Shown here: positions 18,449-26,470 of the stretch, piece after piece | Layout of the letters: every line of letters begins with the position of its first letter | How positions within the stretch are numbered: the stretch's first letter is position 1 | From: Aeromicrobium sp. | GTDB taxonomy: Bacteria; Actinomycetota; Actinomycetes; Propionibacteriales; Nocardioidaceae | Assembly (NCBI GenBank): GCA_025964895.1 | Contig: JAOPXY010000094.1 | Coordinates: 1 to 54,333 of the forward strand | Direction: 5' to 3' | Length of the DNA stretch: 54,333 nucleotides | The notes under the pieces: generated by a model | Database searches by the model: none | Seen by the model: the letters and a program-made list of their open reading frames with translations, nothing else | What the model was told of the DNA's origin: nothing | Program-made: the position numbers and the translations under genes

Positions 18449-18946
18449 CTAGGGCACGAAGACCAGGCACGTCGAGGTCGCCGTCGCGAGCAGGCGTCCG
18501 CCGGCGTCCTTGATGTCGGCCTCGACGAAGGCCGCGCGCGAGCCGGGCTTCGTGACCCGGCCCGTCGCGACGACCCGGCCCGTGTCGGTCGTGATGCCGC
18601 GCAGGAAGCTGACGTTGAGATCGAGCGACGTGTACGCCGTCCCCGCCGGCAGGGTCGTCTGCACCGCGCAGCCGCACACCGAGTCGAGCAGGGTCGCGAA
18701 AAAGCCGCCGTGCACCGAGCCGATGGGGTTGTAGTGCGACTCGTCGGGGGTCGCGGCCATGATCGCGATGCCCGGCTCGATGCCGACGAACTCCATGTTG
18801 ATGTGGCTCGCGATCGGCGCGCCCGGGATCTCGCCGTCGATGATCGCCTGGAGGTAGTCCATCCCGCTCATCGTGAGCGCCTGCGCGGCCTGGGGACGGG
18901 GATCGACCCACGTGATGATCTTCGACTGCTGCGTCAGCTCGGTCAT
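18449..18946 (-). CDS. PaaI-family hotdog-fold thioesterase
   Basis: A 165-residue single hotdog domain of the PaaI/YbgC type. The characteristic segment is NPIGSVHGGFFATLLDSVCG, including the HGG loop and the following acidic residue used in acyl-CoA hydrolysis; LDLNVSFLRG and the C-terminal LLATATSTCLV complete the fold. ATG 18946 has an AGGAGAAGG site upstream. It is divergent from an HxlR regulator, with a perfect palindrome at 18991-19005 between them that overlaps the -35 region for this gene, so it is probably repressed by that regulator. Confidence 0.9.
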   Translation of the reverse strand: MTELTQQSKIITWVDPRPQAAQALTMSGMDYLQAIIDGEIPGAPIASHINMEFVGIEPGIAIMAATPDESHYNPIGSVHGGFFATLLDSVCGCAVQTTLPAGTAYTSLDLNVSFLRGITTDTGRVVATGRVTKPGSRAAFVEADIKDAGGRLLATATSTCLVFVP

Positions 18947-18990
18947 GGCCGTGCCCTTCTCCTGGAGGTGGACGGTAGCGTAGCATCTGG

Positions 18991-19005
18991 GTTTGTCAGA
19001 CAAAC
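18991..19005. promoter_or_regulatory. Candidate HxlR operator
   Basis: Perfect palindrome GTTTGTC-A-GACAAAC in the 87-base gap between the divergent thioesterase and HxlR genes. For the thioesterase it covers the -35/spacer of a promoter whose -10 TACGCT is at 18982-18977 on the minus strand. Spacing and symmetry fit a homodimeric winged-helix repressor. Confidence 0.65.
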
Positions 19006-19033
19006 TCAGCCAGTCGGAAGCCCGAGGTGCCCC

Positions 19034-19504
19034 GTGACGTGGACCGACTACGACTCCGGTAGCTGCTCTATCGCGCGGACCGCTGGGATCCTGGCCGACC
19101 GGTGGAGCGTGCTGATCGTGCGCGACCTGTTCAACGGCGTGCGCCGGTTCGACGCCCTGCAGGACCACCTGGGCATTGCCCGGGACGTCCTGACGCGGCG
19201 TCTGAACCTGTTGGTCGCCGAGGGGCTCGTCGACCGGCGTCCCGTGGCCGTCGAGGGCCGGCGGTCCCGCCACGAGTACGTGCTGACCGGCGCCGGGCAC
19301 GACCTGCGCCCCGTGCTCGTCGCGATCCTCGACTGGGGCGACGTGCACCGGTCCGGGCGCGACGGACCGCCGGCGTCGCTGCGGCACCGCGACTGCGGCG
19401 AGGCCGTGCACGCCCACCTCGTGTGCGACGCCGGCCACGAGATCGACGACGGTGCCGGCACCCGGCTGGTCCCGCTCGGGGGCGCCCGGTTGCGCACGCC
19501 CTGA
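19034..19504 (+). CDS. HxlR-family transcriptional regulator
   Basis: A 156-residue winged-helix regulator. The HxlR domain spans about 10-95 with Cys11 near its start (SGSCSIARTAGILADRW), the recognition region FDALQDHLGIARDVLTRRL and the wing VDRRPV...RHEYVLT. The remaining 50 residues contain HRDCGEAV and LVCDAGHEI, a small cysteine-bearing tail that could bind metal or sense thiols. GTG 19034 aligns with the usual HxlR start. Divergent from the PaaI thioesterase; probably represses both promoters through the palindrome at 18991. Confidence 0.88.
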   Translation: MTWTDYDSGSCSIARTAGILADRWSVLIVRDLFNGVRRFDALQDHLGIARDVLTRRLNLLVAEGLVDRRPVAVEGRRSRHEYVLTGAGHDLRPVLVAILDWGDVHRSGRDGPPASLRHRDCGEAVHAHLVCDAGHEIDDGAGTRLVPLGGARLRTP

Positions 19505-19550
19505 CGGCTGTTGCGTGGCCGGGACCCACCCTATGGGGCAAGATGTCCGC

Positions 19551-20204
19551 ATGACGCTCGACATCACCGTGCGGGGATCCGCAGAGCAGCACCACCCGGC
19601 CGAACGGGCCATCGTGTCGCTCGCTGCGGCGGTGGACGGGCACGACAAGCAGACCGTGTTCACCGACGCCGTCGCGATCCAGGAGCCGCTGAGCGCGCAG
19701 CTCAAGGACCTGGTGGGCATGAACGCGGTGGCGACGTGGTCCAGCGACCAGGTGCGCGTGTTCAGCCACCGCCCCTGGGAGGCCGATGGCAAGCGGGGCG
19801 TCATGGTGCACGTCGCCACGGTGCACGTGCGCGCCGAGTTCACCGACTTCGAGCGGCTCAGCGCCTTCCTCGACTACTGGTCGGGCGTCGACGGCGTCGA
19901 GATCGGCGGCGTGGCGTGGGACGTGAGCGCGAAGAACCGGCGGCTCTACGAGGCCGAGGTGCGCAAGTCAGCGGTCGACGACGCGGTTGCGAAGGCGCAG
20001 TCGTATGCCAACGCCGTGCGCCGGGGCAAGGTCGTCGCGGCGCAGATCGCCGATCCCGGCATGCTCACCGGCTCCGCCGAGAGTCTCCCCTTGGCGTTCA
20101 AGGCAGCCTCCTTCGGGCACGACCCCGTCGGTCCCGAACTCAACCTCACACCCGAGGAGATCATCGTCCGCGTCGAGGTCGACGCACGCTTCCTCGCCGA
20201 CTAG
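19551..20204 (+). CDS. SIMPL-domain (DUF541) protein
   Basis: A 217-residue protein with the SIMPL fold: ITVRGSAEQHHPAERAIVSL at the N-terminus, a central VHVRAEFTDFERLSAFLDYW, and a C-terminal PEEIIVRVEVDARF strand. Most SIMPL proteins are exported, but no signal peptide is visible here and the domain begins almost at Met1. Function unknown; the mammalian namesake is a signalling adaptor and bacterial members are uncharacterised. ATG 19551 is close behind an A/T-richer stretch, suggesting a short leader. It converges on the E2 gene with only five bases between the stops. Confidence 0.85.
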   Translation: MTLDITVRGSAEQHHPAERAIVSLAAAVDGHDKQTVFTDAVAIQEPLSAQLKDLVGMNAVATWSSDQVRVFSHRPWEADGKRGVMVHVATVHVRAEFTDFERLSAFLDYWSGVDGVEIGGVAWDVSAKNRRLYEAEVRKSAVDDAVAKAQSYANAVRRGKVVAAQIADPGMLTGSAESLPLAFKAASFGHDPVGPELNLTPEEIIVRVEVDARFLAD

Positions 20205-20209
20205 CTCCT

Positions 20210-21454
20210 TCAGAGCAGCATCGTGACGGGGTTCTCCACGATGCGGGTGAACGCGGCCAGCCATTCGGCCGCGAGGGCTCCGTCCACCGCGCGGTGGTCG
20301 ACGGAGACCGTCACGGTCATGACCTGCGCCACGGCGATCTCGCCGTCGTCGACGACGACCTCTTCACGGGCGGCGCCGGCGGCGAGGATGCCCGACTGAG
20401 GGGGGTTGAGAATCGCGGAGAACTCCCGCGTCCCGTACATCCCGAGGTTGCTGATCGAGAACGATCCGCCCTCCAGCTCGTGCTGCTGCAGACGACCGCC
20501 GCGGGCCCGCTCGACGAGCTCGGCGATCGTGGTGCTGAGCTGCGTGATCGACTGGCCGGCCACGTCACGCACGACCGGCGTGAGCAGCCCCTTGTCGGTC
20601 GACACCGCGACGGCGACGTCGACGGTGTCGAACCGTCGCAAGGCCTCGGTGGTCCAGATGACGTTGGCCTCCGGCACCTGGACGAGTGCCGCGGCGATCG
20701 CCTTGACGAGCAGGTCGTTGACCGAGATGCGCACGTCCTGGGCCGCATTGGCCCGGGTACGGAGGGCGAGCAGATCGGCGACGCGTAGGTCGGCGGTCAG
20801 GTAGAAGTGCGGGACCGTCGTCTTGCTCTCCGTCAGGCGGCGCGCGATGGCCCGCCGCATGCCGGTGTGCGGGATGTCCTCGAAGCCGCCGCCTGCGTGT
20901 CCCGGCGAGGCGGGGGTGGGGGAGATGGGGTCCTGGGACTTCGGTTCCGCCGCGACCCAGGCCTCGAGGTCTCGGCGGACGATGCGGCCTCCGGGGCCGG
21001 TTCCCGTGACCAGGGTGGGGTCGATCCCTCTTTCGCGGGCGAGGCGGCGAGCGAGTGGGCTGACGAAGAGCCGGGCGTGCTCGGCATTCACCGGGCCAGG
21101 GGCGCGTACGAGCTCCGGTTCCGGTTCGGGCGCTGGGACGGTGACCGTGTCGGCCTCCGCCTCCGCGAAGTCGCCGGCCGTCGCGAGCGCCGCGTCGATG
21201 TCGGCATCGGTGTCGCCCTCCGCGACGAGCACGGCGATGACGTCTCCCACGGCGACCTTCTGGCCATCGGCCACGAGTGCTCGCCCGAGAGTGGCCGGCT
21301 CTTCCGCGGCGAGCTCGACGAGTGCCTTGTCGGTCTCGATCTCGGCCAGGGCATCACCCTCGGCGAAGGTGTCGCCGGGCTGGATGGACCATGCCAACAG
21401 CACGGCCTCGGTCGCTCCGGCGAGGACCGCCGGCATGCGCAGCAGGTGTGCCAT
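20210..21454 (-). CDS. 2-oxoacid dehydrogenase E2 (dihydrolipoyl acyltransferase)
   Basis: A 414-residue E2 with one lipoyl domain (about 1-78, lipoyl Lys43 in EIETDKALVEL), a peripheral-subunit-binding domain (about 130-165, LFVSPLARRLARERGID...GTGPGGRI) and a catalytic domain ending in the DHRAVDG motif. It transfers the acyl group from E1 to CoA. ATG 21454 is one base after the E1 stop, so the two genes form an operon. No E3 (lipoamide dehydrogenase) gene is in the window and the E3 is probably shared with other complexes. Operon position within the LacI-controlled island suggests it oxidises a 2-oxoacid or acyloin formed from the island's substrate. Confidence 0.92.
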   Translation of the reverse strand: MAHLLRMPAVLAGATEAVLLAWSIQPGDTFAEGDALAEIETDKALVELAAEEPATLGRALVADGQKVAVGDVIAVLVAEGDTDADIDAALATAGDFAEAEADTVTVPAPEPEPELVRAPGPVNAEHARLFVSPLARRLARERGIDPTLVTGTGPGGRIVRRDLEAWVAAEPKSQDPISPTPASPGHAGGGFEDIPHTGMRRAIARRLTESKTTVPHFYLTADLRVADLLALRTRANAAQDVRISVNDLLVKAIAAALVQVPEANVIWTTEALRRFDTVDVAVAVSTDKGLLTPVVRDVAGQSITQLSTTIAELVERARGGRLQQHELEGGSFSISNLGMYGTREFSAILNPPQSGILAAGAAREEVVVDDGEIAVAQVMTVTVSVDHRAVDGALAAEWLAAFTRIVENPVTMLL

Positions 21455-21455
21455 G

Positions 21456-23657
21456 TCAGCGATCCGTCCTGTGAGCGCCGAACCCCTTGGCGATACGGCT
21501 GAGCCCCTCGACGGTCTCCTCGGCACCGGCGATCGCCGCGCGCTCTAGGACCTTCGAGATCGTCGGCGAGGCCTCGCTGCCGGTGACGCGCTCGACCGGC
21601 TGGTCGAGCCAGTCGAAGAACCGGCGCTGGATCTCATCGCTGAGCCAGCCGCCGTACGACGTCCCGAGCGCACCCTGCTCGACGATCAGGACGCTGTTGG
21701 TCTTGCGGATGCTCTCGCCGACCGTCTCCCAGTCCAGGGATGCGCGATCGAGCCACCGCAGGTCGATGACCTCGGCGTCGACACCGGTCTGCTCCGCAGC
21801 GTCGAGGGAGTGCTGGACCATCGTGAGGTAGGTCAGGATCGTCACGTCGTTGCCTTCGCGGCGGATCGCGGCCTTGCCGAAGGGCAGCTGGTAGTCCAGG
21901 TCGTCGGTCGGGGTGTCGCCGGTCGTCGCGTAGAGGTCGACGTGCTCGAGCACGAGCACCGGGTCGTCGAGTGCGAGCGCGGTGTTCATCAGGCCGATGT
22001 AGTCGAACGGGGTGCTCGGGGCCACGATGCGCCAGCCGACCGCTGTGGCGAAGACGCCGGCGGGGTCCATCGAGTGCTGCGAGCCGTAGCCGGTGCCGGC
22101 AGCGACCTTCGTCCGGAGGACGAGCGGCACGGCGCCCGTCCCGCCGAACATGTGCCGGGCCTTGCCGATCTGGTTGAACACCTGGTCGGCGGCGACCCAG
22201 AGGAAGTCGGGATACATGAACTCCACGACCGGGCGGAACCGACCGTCCAGTGCCATGCCGCCGCCGAGACCGACGAAGGCGTTCTCGCTGATCGGCGTGC
22301 CCAGCACGCGGCCGGCGTACTTCTCGGGCAGCCCCTTGGTCGCGCCGTTGGTGCCGCCCTTGAGGCGATGGACGTCCTCGCCGAGCACGACGATCCGTGG
22401 ATCCTCGTCCATCCTGCGGTCCATCACCGCGGCCACGGCGTCGATGAAGCGACCCGGTGCGACGTCACCATCGAACTGCGCCAGCTCGACTGTGCGGGCG
22501 TCCCCGATCTCGCTGAGGTCACCGCGCACGCCGACATCGGCGAACGACGGATCCGGCCAGAGGCCCGGCCGGATGCGGCGGGTGCCGGCCTTGGCGTCGG
22601 GATCGGGCTCCGTGAGCTCGGCTGCGATGATCGCCATCGCCTGCTGGGCCTGCCGACGTGCTGAGGCGACCCCCGGCTCGTCGATGAGCCCCCTGACGAT
22701 CATCTCCTTGCCGACGCGCTCGAGCGGATCGCGGACGCGCCACGACTCCTCCTCGTCCTTGGTGCGGTAGCCGAAGGCGCTGCCCGGGAACGAGCCGTTC
22801 TGGTGGAAGAAGCGATAGACCTGGGCCTCGACGACGGCCGGACCGTTCCCGGCGCGCATGTGCTCGGTGGCGGCGGACATCGCCAGATGCACCGCCAGCG
22901 GGTCCATGCCGTCGACCCGCCACGAGGCGATGCCGAAGCCGGGGCCACGGCCGGAGAGCCGAGGCTCCCCCGTGGCCTCGGCGACCGTGGTCGACACGGC
23001 GTAGAGGTTGTTCTCGATGAAGAAGCAGATCGGCAGCTTCCAGGCCGCGGCGAGGTTCATGCTCTCGAGCACCGAACCGATGTTGACGGCGCCGTCCCCG
23101 AAGTAGCAGACCGTGACGTCATCGGTTCCCGAGTGCTTCTGCGCCCACGCGTTGCCGGCGCCCAAAGGCACGCCGCCGCCGACGATGGCATTGGTGCCGA
23201 GCGCCCCGGCCTCGTGCCACTGCAGGTGCATCGATCCGCCTCGCCCGCTACTGTATCCCGCCGCGAGTCCGAGGATCTCGGACAGCGTCTTGTGCAGCAC
23301 GCCTCGGATCGCCGGCGTCACCAGATCGTGGGGGTCGATCCCGTCCGCTGCGATGTAGGTCAGCGCCTTCGCGAGGAACTGGTGGTGCCCGCGATGTGAC
23401 CCGTTGACACCGTCGGTCGGGCGCAGCGCCACGATCGAGCCGACCGCGCCGCCCTCTTGGCCGATGCTGGAGTGGGCCGGGCCGTGCACGAGGCCCTCGC
23501 CGGCGAGCTCGAGCACGGTCTCCTCGAAGGCGCGGATGAGATGCAGCTGGCCGAGCATTGCCTGCAGGAGTGCCGGATCGGCGTCCCGCCAGTCCTGGTC
23601 GGTCGTCGTGAGCTCGACCCAGGGGACGTCCGGGATCAGGGGCGTGGTGTGCGGCAT
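21456..23657 (-). CDS. Fused E1 alpha-beta of a 2-oxoacid dehydrogenase
   Basis: A 733-residue protein in which both E1 subunits are joined. The alpha half (about 20-370) has the thiamine-diphosphate motif GDGAVNIGSVLESMNLAAAW...ENN; the beta half (about 400-730) opens with DAVAAVMDRRMDEDPRIVV and GEDV and contains GTPISENAFVGLGGGMA. Separate alpha and beta genes are commoner; fused forms occur in branched-chain- or acetoin-type enzymes. ATG 23657 begins MPHTTPLIP; an ATG at 23687 would lie inside the LacI-type operator and was rejected. The operator at 23688-23701 sits directly upstream. Substrate unknown; branched-chain or substituted 2-oxoacid likely. Confidence 0.9.
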   Translation of the reverse strand: MPHTTPLIPDVPWVELTTTDQDWRDADPALLQAMLGQLHLIRAFEETVLELAGEGLVHGPAHSSIGQEGGAVGSIVALRPTDGVNGSHRGHHQFLAKALTYIAADGIDPHDLVTPAIRGVLHKTLSEILGLAAGYSSGRGGSMHLQWHEAGALGTNAIVGGGVPLGAGNAWAQKHSGTDDVTVCYFGDGAVNIGSVLESMNLAAAWKLPICFFIENNLYAVSTTVAEATGEPRLSGRGPGFGIASWRVDGMDPLAVHLAMSAATEHMRAGNGPAVVEAQVYRFFHQNGSFPGSAFGYRTKDEEESWRVRDPLERVGKEMIVRGLIDEPGVASARRQAQQAMAIIAAELTEPDPDAKAGTRRIRPGLWPDPSFADVGVRGDLSEIGDARTVELAQFDGDVAPGRFIDAVAAVMDRRMDEDPRIVVLGEDVHRLKGGTNGATKGLPEKYAGRVLGTPISENAFVGLGGGMALDGRFRPVVEFMYPDFLWVAADQVFNQIGKARHMFGGTGAVPLVLRTKVAAGTGYGSQHSMDPAGVFATAVGWRIVAPSTPFDYIGLMNTALALDDPVLVLEHVDLYATTGDTPTDDLDYQLPFGKAAIRREGNDVTILTYLTMVQHSLDAAEQTGVDAEVIDLRWLDRASLDWETVGESIRKTNSVLIVEQGALGTSYGGWLSDEIQRRFFDWLDQPVERVTGSEASPTISKVLERAAIAGAEETVEGLSRIAKGFGAHRTDR

Positions 23658-23687
23658 GGCCTCACCGTACTGCGCAGATGGATCCAT

Positions 23688-23701
23688 TGCAATCGGTTGC
23701 A
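23688..23701. promoter_or_regulatory. LacI-type operator, site 1 (E1-E2 / VOC divergent promoter)
   Basis: TGCAATCGGTTGCA, identical to the site at 28684. It lies between the divergent E1 (start 23657) and VOC (start 23766) genes and overlaps a possible plus-strand promoter with -35 TTGCAA (23687-23692) and -10 TACGCT (23711-23716, 18-base spacer). Confidence 0.8.
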
Positions 23702-23765
23702 GCACATTGTTACGCTGCACAAGCGGGGAAGACGAGACGAGTGGATCCATTGAAGGAGCGAACCC

Positions 23766-24290
23766 ATGACCTTGCCAGGCCTGCGCGGAACCGATCACAT
23801 CGGCTTCACCGTGCCGGACATGGAGCAGGCCCACGCCTTCTTCGTCGACGTGATCGGCTGCGAGCACATCTACTCCCTGCCGGCCCGGGAGAGCGATGAC
23901 GACTGGATGCGGACACATCTCGACGTCCATCCACGGGCGGTCATCCGCGAGGTGCGCTTCTACCGGTGCCGGTTCGGGTCCAACTTCGAGCTGTTCGACT
24001 ACGCGACGCCGGAGGGTCAGGCGCCCCAGCCGAGAAACTCTGACATCGGTGGCCACCACCTCGCGTTCTACGTCGACGACATCGATGCGGCCGTCGACTA
24101 CCTGCACGACGCGGGCGTCCGTGTCCTGGGCGATCCCACAGCCAGTGGTGCCGCCAGCGCGGGTCAGCGGTTCTGCTACTTCCTGTCCCCCTGGGGCATG
24201 CAGCTCGAGCTCGTGAGCTTCCCCGATGGCAAGGCGTACGAGGAGATCGCCGAGCGGCGGCTCTGGCATCCGGCGCATCCGGCAGACTGA
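23766..24290 (+). CDS. VOC-family (glyoxalase/dioxygenase-like) protein
   Basis: A 174-residue vicinal-oxygen-chelate protein with two beta-alpha-beta-beta-beta modules (about 8-85 and 95-160). The likely metal ligands are His11 (TDHIGFTVPDM), His in GGHHLAFYVDD and Glu in MQLELVSFPDG, the H/H/E pattern of lactoylglutathione lyase, methylmalonyl-CoA epimerase and extradiol dioxygenases. The reaction cannot be assigned. A strong GAAGGAG ribosome site precedes ATG 23766. A GntR gene follows after 26 bases, and the LacI-type site 1 lies upstream. Confidence 0.88.
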   Translation: MTLPGLRGTDHIGFTVPDMEQAHAFFVDVIGCEHIYSLPARESDDDWMRTHLDVHPRAVIREVRFYRCRFGSNFELFDYATPEGQAPQPRNSDIGGHHLAFYVDDIDAAVDYLHDAGVRVLGDPTASGAASAGQRFCYFLSPWGMQLELVSFPDGKAYEEIAERRLWHPAHPAD

Positions 24291-24316
24291 CCCCGGCAAC
24301 GGCAGGCGGAGGAACC

Positions 24317-24976
24317 ATGGTGGTGACGGACTCGACCGGATCGGTCGCGAGCCTGCGCATCGCCGACGGTCTGCGCCGGGCGATCCTGGCAGGGGAGTTC
24401 GCGCCGGGCGAGCGCATGCGCCAGGAGGTCATCGCGACCCGGTTCGGAGCGAGCCGGCTGCCCGTGCGCGAGGCGCTGCGCATCCTGCAGTCCGACGGCC
24501 TCGTGACGCTGGTCGCCAACTCCGGTGCCTGGGTGTCGCAGCTCGACGAGCGCGAGTGCGCCGAGAGCTACGAGATCCGCGAGCGGCTCGAGCCGCTGCT
24601 CCTGCGCGAGAGCATGCCCGGGTTGACCGCCCACGACATCGCGGCGATGCGGCGCCTGGCCGAGGAGATGGAGCGCAAGCCCGAGGTCGAGACCTTCTTG
24701 CGCCTCGACCGCGAGTTCCACCTGCTGTCGTACTCGCGGGCCGAGACGGTGCTGCTCTCGGCTCTCATCGAGCGGCTGTGGAACACGACGCAGCACTATC
24801 GCCGGGCCTTCGCCGTGCTCGTCGGCGCCGACGGTCGGCGGGTCGTGCACTACGAGCACTTCCTGCTGGTCGACGCGATCCAGCGAGGTGATGCCGAGGA
24901 CGCCCAGCGCGTGCTCGGAGGCCACATCAGACGCACGCGCCTCGAGCTCGCCCAGCATCCCGAGGTCTTCGGCTAG
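24317..24976 (+). CDS. GntR-family regulator, FCD (FadR) subfamily
   Basis: A 219-residue regulator with an N-terminal winged helix (about 10-75: LRRAILAGEFAPGERMRQEVI, RFGASRLPVREALRIL) and an all-helical FCD ligand-binding domain (about 85-215) with the usual metal-binding pattern of Asp/His residues (LDREFHLLSY, YEHFLLVDAI). FCD regulators typically sense small organic acids. It is co-transcribed with the VOC gene (26-base gap, GGAGGA before ATG 24317) and provides a second regulator inside the LacI-governed island. It converges with the aldehyde dehydrogenase gene, seven bases apart. Confidence 0.92.
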   Translation: MVVTDSTGSVASLRIADGLRRAILAGEFAPGERMRQEVIATRFGASRLPVREALRILQSDGLVTLVANSGAWVSQLDERECAESYEIRERLEPLLLRESMPGLTAHDIAAMRRLAEEMERKPEVETFLRLDREFHLLSYSRAETVLLSALIERLWNTTQHYRRAFAVLVGADGRRVVHYEHFLLVDAIQRGDAEDAQRVLGGHIRRTRLELAQHPEVFG

Positions 24977-24983
24977 CGCTCCG

Positions 24984-26453
24984 TCACCACGACACGGCGA
25001 CGTACTGCGACTCGGTGAACTCCAGCAGGCCCTCGTGCCCGCCCTCGCGGCCGAGCCCACTCTGCTTGAACCCGCCGAACGGCGCGGCGGGATCGGAGAC
25101 GACACCGCGGTTGATGCCGACCATCCCGGACTCGATCCGCTCACTGACACGCATGCCGCGGGCGAGGTCCGAGGTGTAGAGATAGGCGACGAGGCCGTAC
25201 TCGGTGTCGTTCGCCATCCTGATCGCGTCGTCCTCGTCCTCGAAGACGACGATCGGCGCGACGGGCCCGAAGATCTCCTCGACGAGCACCGGCGCGCCCT
25301 CGGGCACGTCGACGAGGACCGTGGCGGGGTAGAAGTAGCCCGCACCGCCCGGGAGCTCACCCCCCGTGAGGATGCGTGCCCCCATCGCGACGGTTCCCTT
25401 CACGAGCTTGTCGACCTTGGCCTGCGACGAGGCATTGATCAGCGGCCCGAGGGCGACGCCGTCGTCGGAACCACGACCCACGACGAGGGCCTGCATGGCG
25501 GCGGAGAGCTTCGCTGAGAACTCCTCGGCAACGGACGCGTGGACGTACAGGCGGTTGGCGGCGGTGCAGGCCGAGCCGCCGTTGCGCATCTTGGCGACCA
25601 TCGCGCCGGCCACGGCGTCATCGACGTCGGCGTCGCCGAAGACGATGAAGGGTGCGTTGCCGCCGAGCTCCATCGAGCAGTTGACGACGGTCTTCGCCGC
25701 CGCGGCGAGCAGCGTCCGGCCCACCTCGGTGGATCCGGTGAACGACAGCTTGCGCACGCGGGGATCGTCGAGCATCGCGCCGACGACGGGCCCCGAGCGC
25801 TTGGACGGGACGACGTTGACGACGCCGTCGGGCACGCCAGCCTCGGTCAGGATGTGCGCGACGGCGAGTGTGGACAGCGGGGTCTCGCTCGCAGGCTTGA
25901 GGATCACGCTGCAGCCGGCCGCCAGGGCGGGCCCGATCTTGCGCGTGGCCATTGCCGCGGGGAAGTTCCACGGCGTGACGAGCACGCTGACACCGATCGG
26001 CAGATGGTTGACGACGATGCGGTTGGTGCCCTTGGGTGCGGTCTGCACCGAACCGATGACTCGCACGGCCTCCTCGGCGTACCAGCGGAAGAACTCCGCG
26101 GCGTACGCCACCTCGGCGCGCGCATCGGGGAGCGCCTTGCCGTTCTCGAGCACGATCAGGAGGGCGAGGTCTTCGGCCCGCTCGGTCATCAGCTCGTACG
26201 CCTTGCGCAGGATCTCGCCGCGCTCGCGGGGCGGCACGACGGCCCAGGTGCCGAGCGCCCGCTCGGCGGCGTCGACGGCGGCGATCCCGTCCTCGACGGT
26301 GCCGCTCGACACCGAGGCGATGGGCTCACCGTTGGCCGGGTCGAGCACGTCGATGCGGTCGCCGTCGCCGGCCTCACGCCAGGCTCCGCCGATGAAGAGC
26401 TGGTGGGGGAACCAGTCCAGGAGTGCGCTGTGTTCGGTGGCAAGCGTGGTCAT
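24984..26453 (-). CDS. NAD(P)-dependent semialdehyde dehydrogenase (succinate-semialdehyde type)
   Basis: A 489-residue aldehyde dehydrogenase of the GabD-like group. Visible are LVTPWNFPAAMATRKIGPAL, KPASETP, FTGSTEVGR, the general-base glutamate in MELGGNAPFIVF and catalytic Cys296 in NGGSACTAANR. Family members oxidise succinate semialdehyde and similar omega-oxoacids to dicarboxylates. It is the last gene of a three-gene minus-strand operon (dehydrogenase, M24 protein, this gene), 17 bases after the M24 stop, and so is under the LacI-type operator at 28684. The substrate specificity is inferred from the family. Confidence 0.9.
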   Translation of the reverse strand: MTTLATEHSALLDWFPHQLFIGGAWREAGDGDRIDVLDPANGEPIASVSSGTVEDGIAAVDAAERALGTWAVVPPRERGEILRKAYELMTERAEDLALLIVLENGKALPDARAEVAYAAEFFRWYAEEAVRVIGSVQTAPKGTNRIVVNHLPIGVSVLVTPWNFPAAMATRKIGPALAAGCSVILKPASETPLSTLAVAHILTEAGVPDGVVNVVPSKRSGPVVGAMLDDPRVRKLSFTGSTEVGRTLLAAAAKTVVNCSMELGGNAPFIVFGDADVDDAVAGAMVAKMRNGGSACTAANRLYVHASVAEEFSAKLSAAMQALVVGRGSDDGVALGPLINASSQAKVDKLVKGTVAMGARILTGGELPGGAGYFYPATVLVDVPEGAPVLVEEIFGPVAPIVVFEDEDDAIRMANDTEYGLVAYLYTSDLARGMRVSERIESGMVGINRGVVSDPAAPFGGFKQSGLGREGGHEGLLEFTESQYVAVSW

Positions 26454-26470
26454 GTCGCTCCTGCGGGTGT

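Noticed and set aside
21456-23687. Upstream ATG 23687 for the fused E1
   Set aside because: It abuts the LacI-type operator at 23688 and adds ten residues of non-family sequence; ATG 23657 fits better.
23680-23752. Repeated GGATCCATTG at 23680-23689 and 23743-23752
   Set aside because: Only ten bases, not symmetric, and one copy merely adjoins operator site 1; probably chance.
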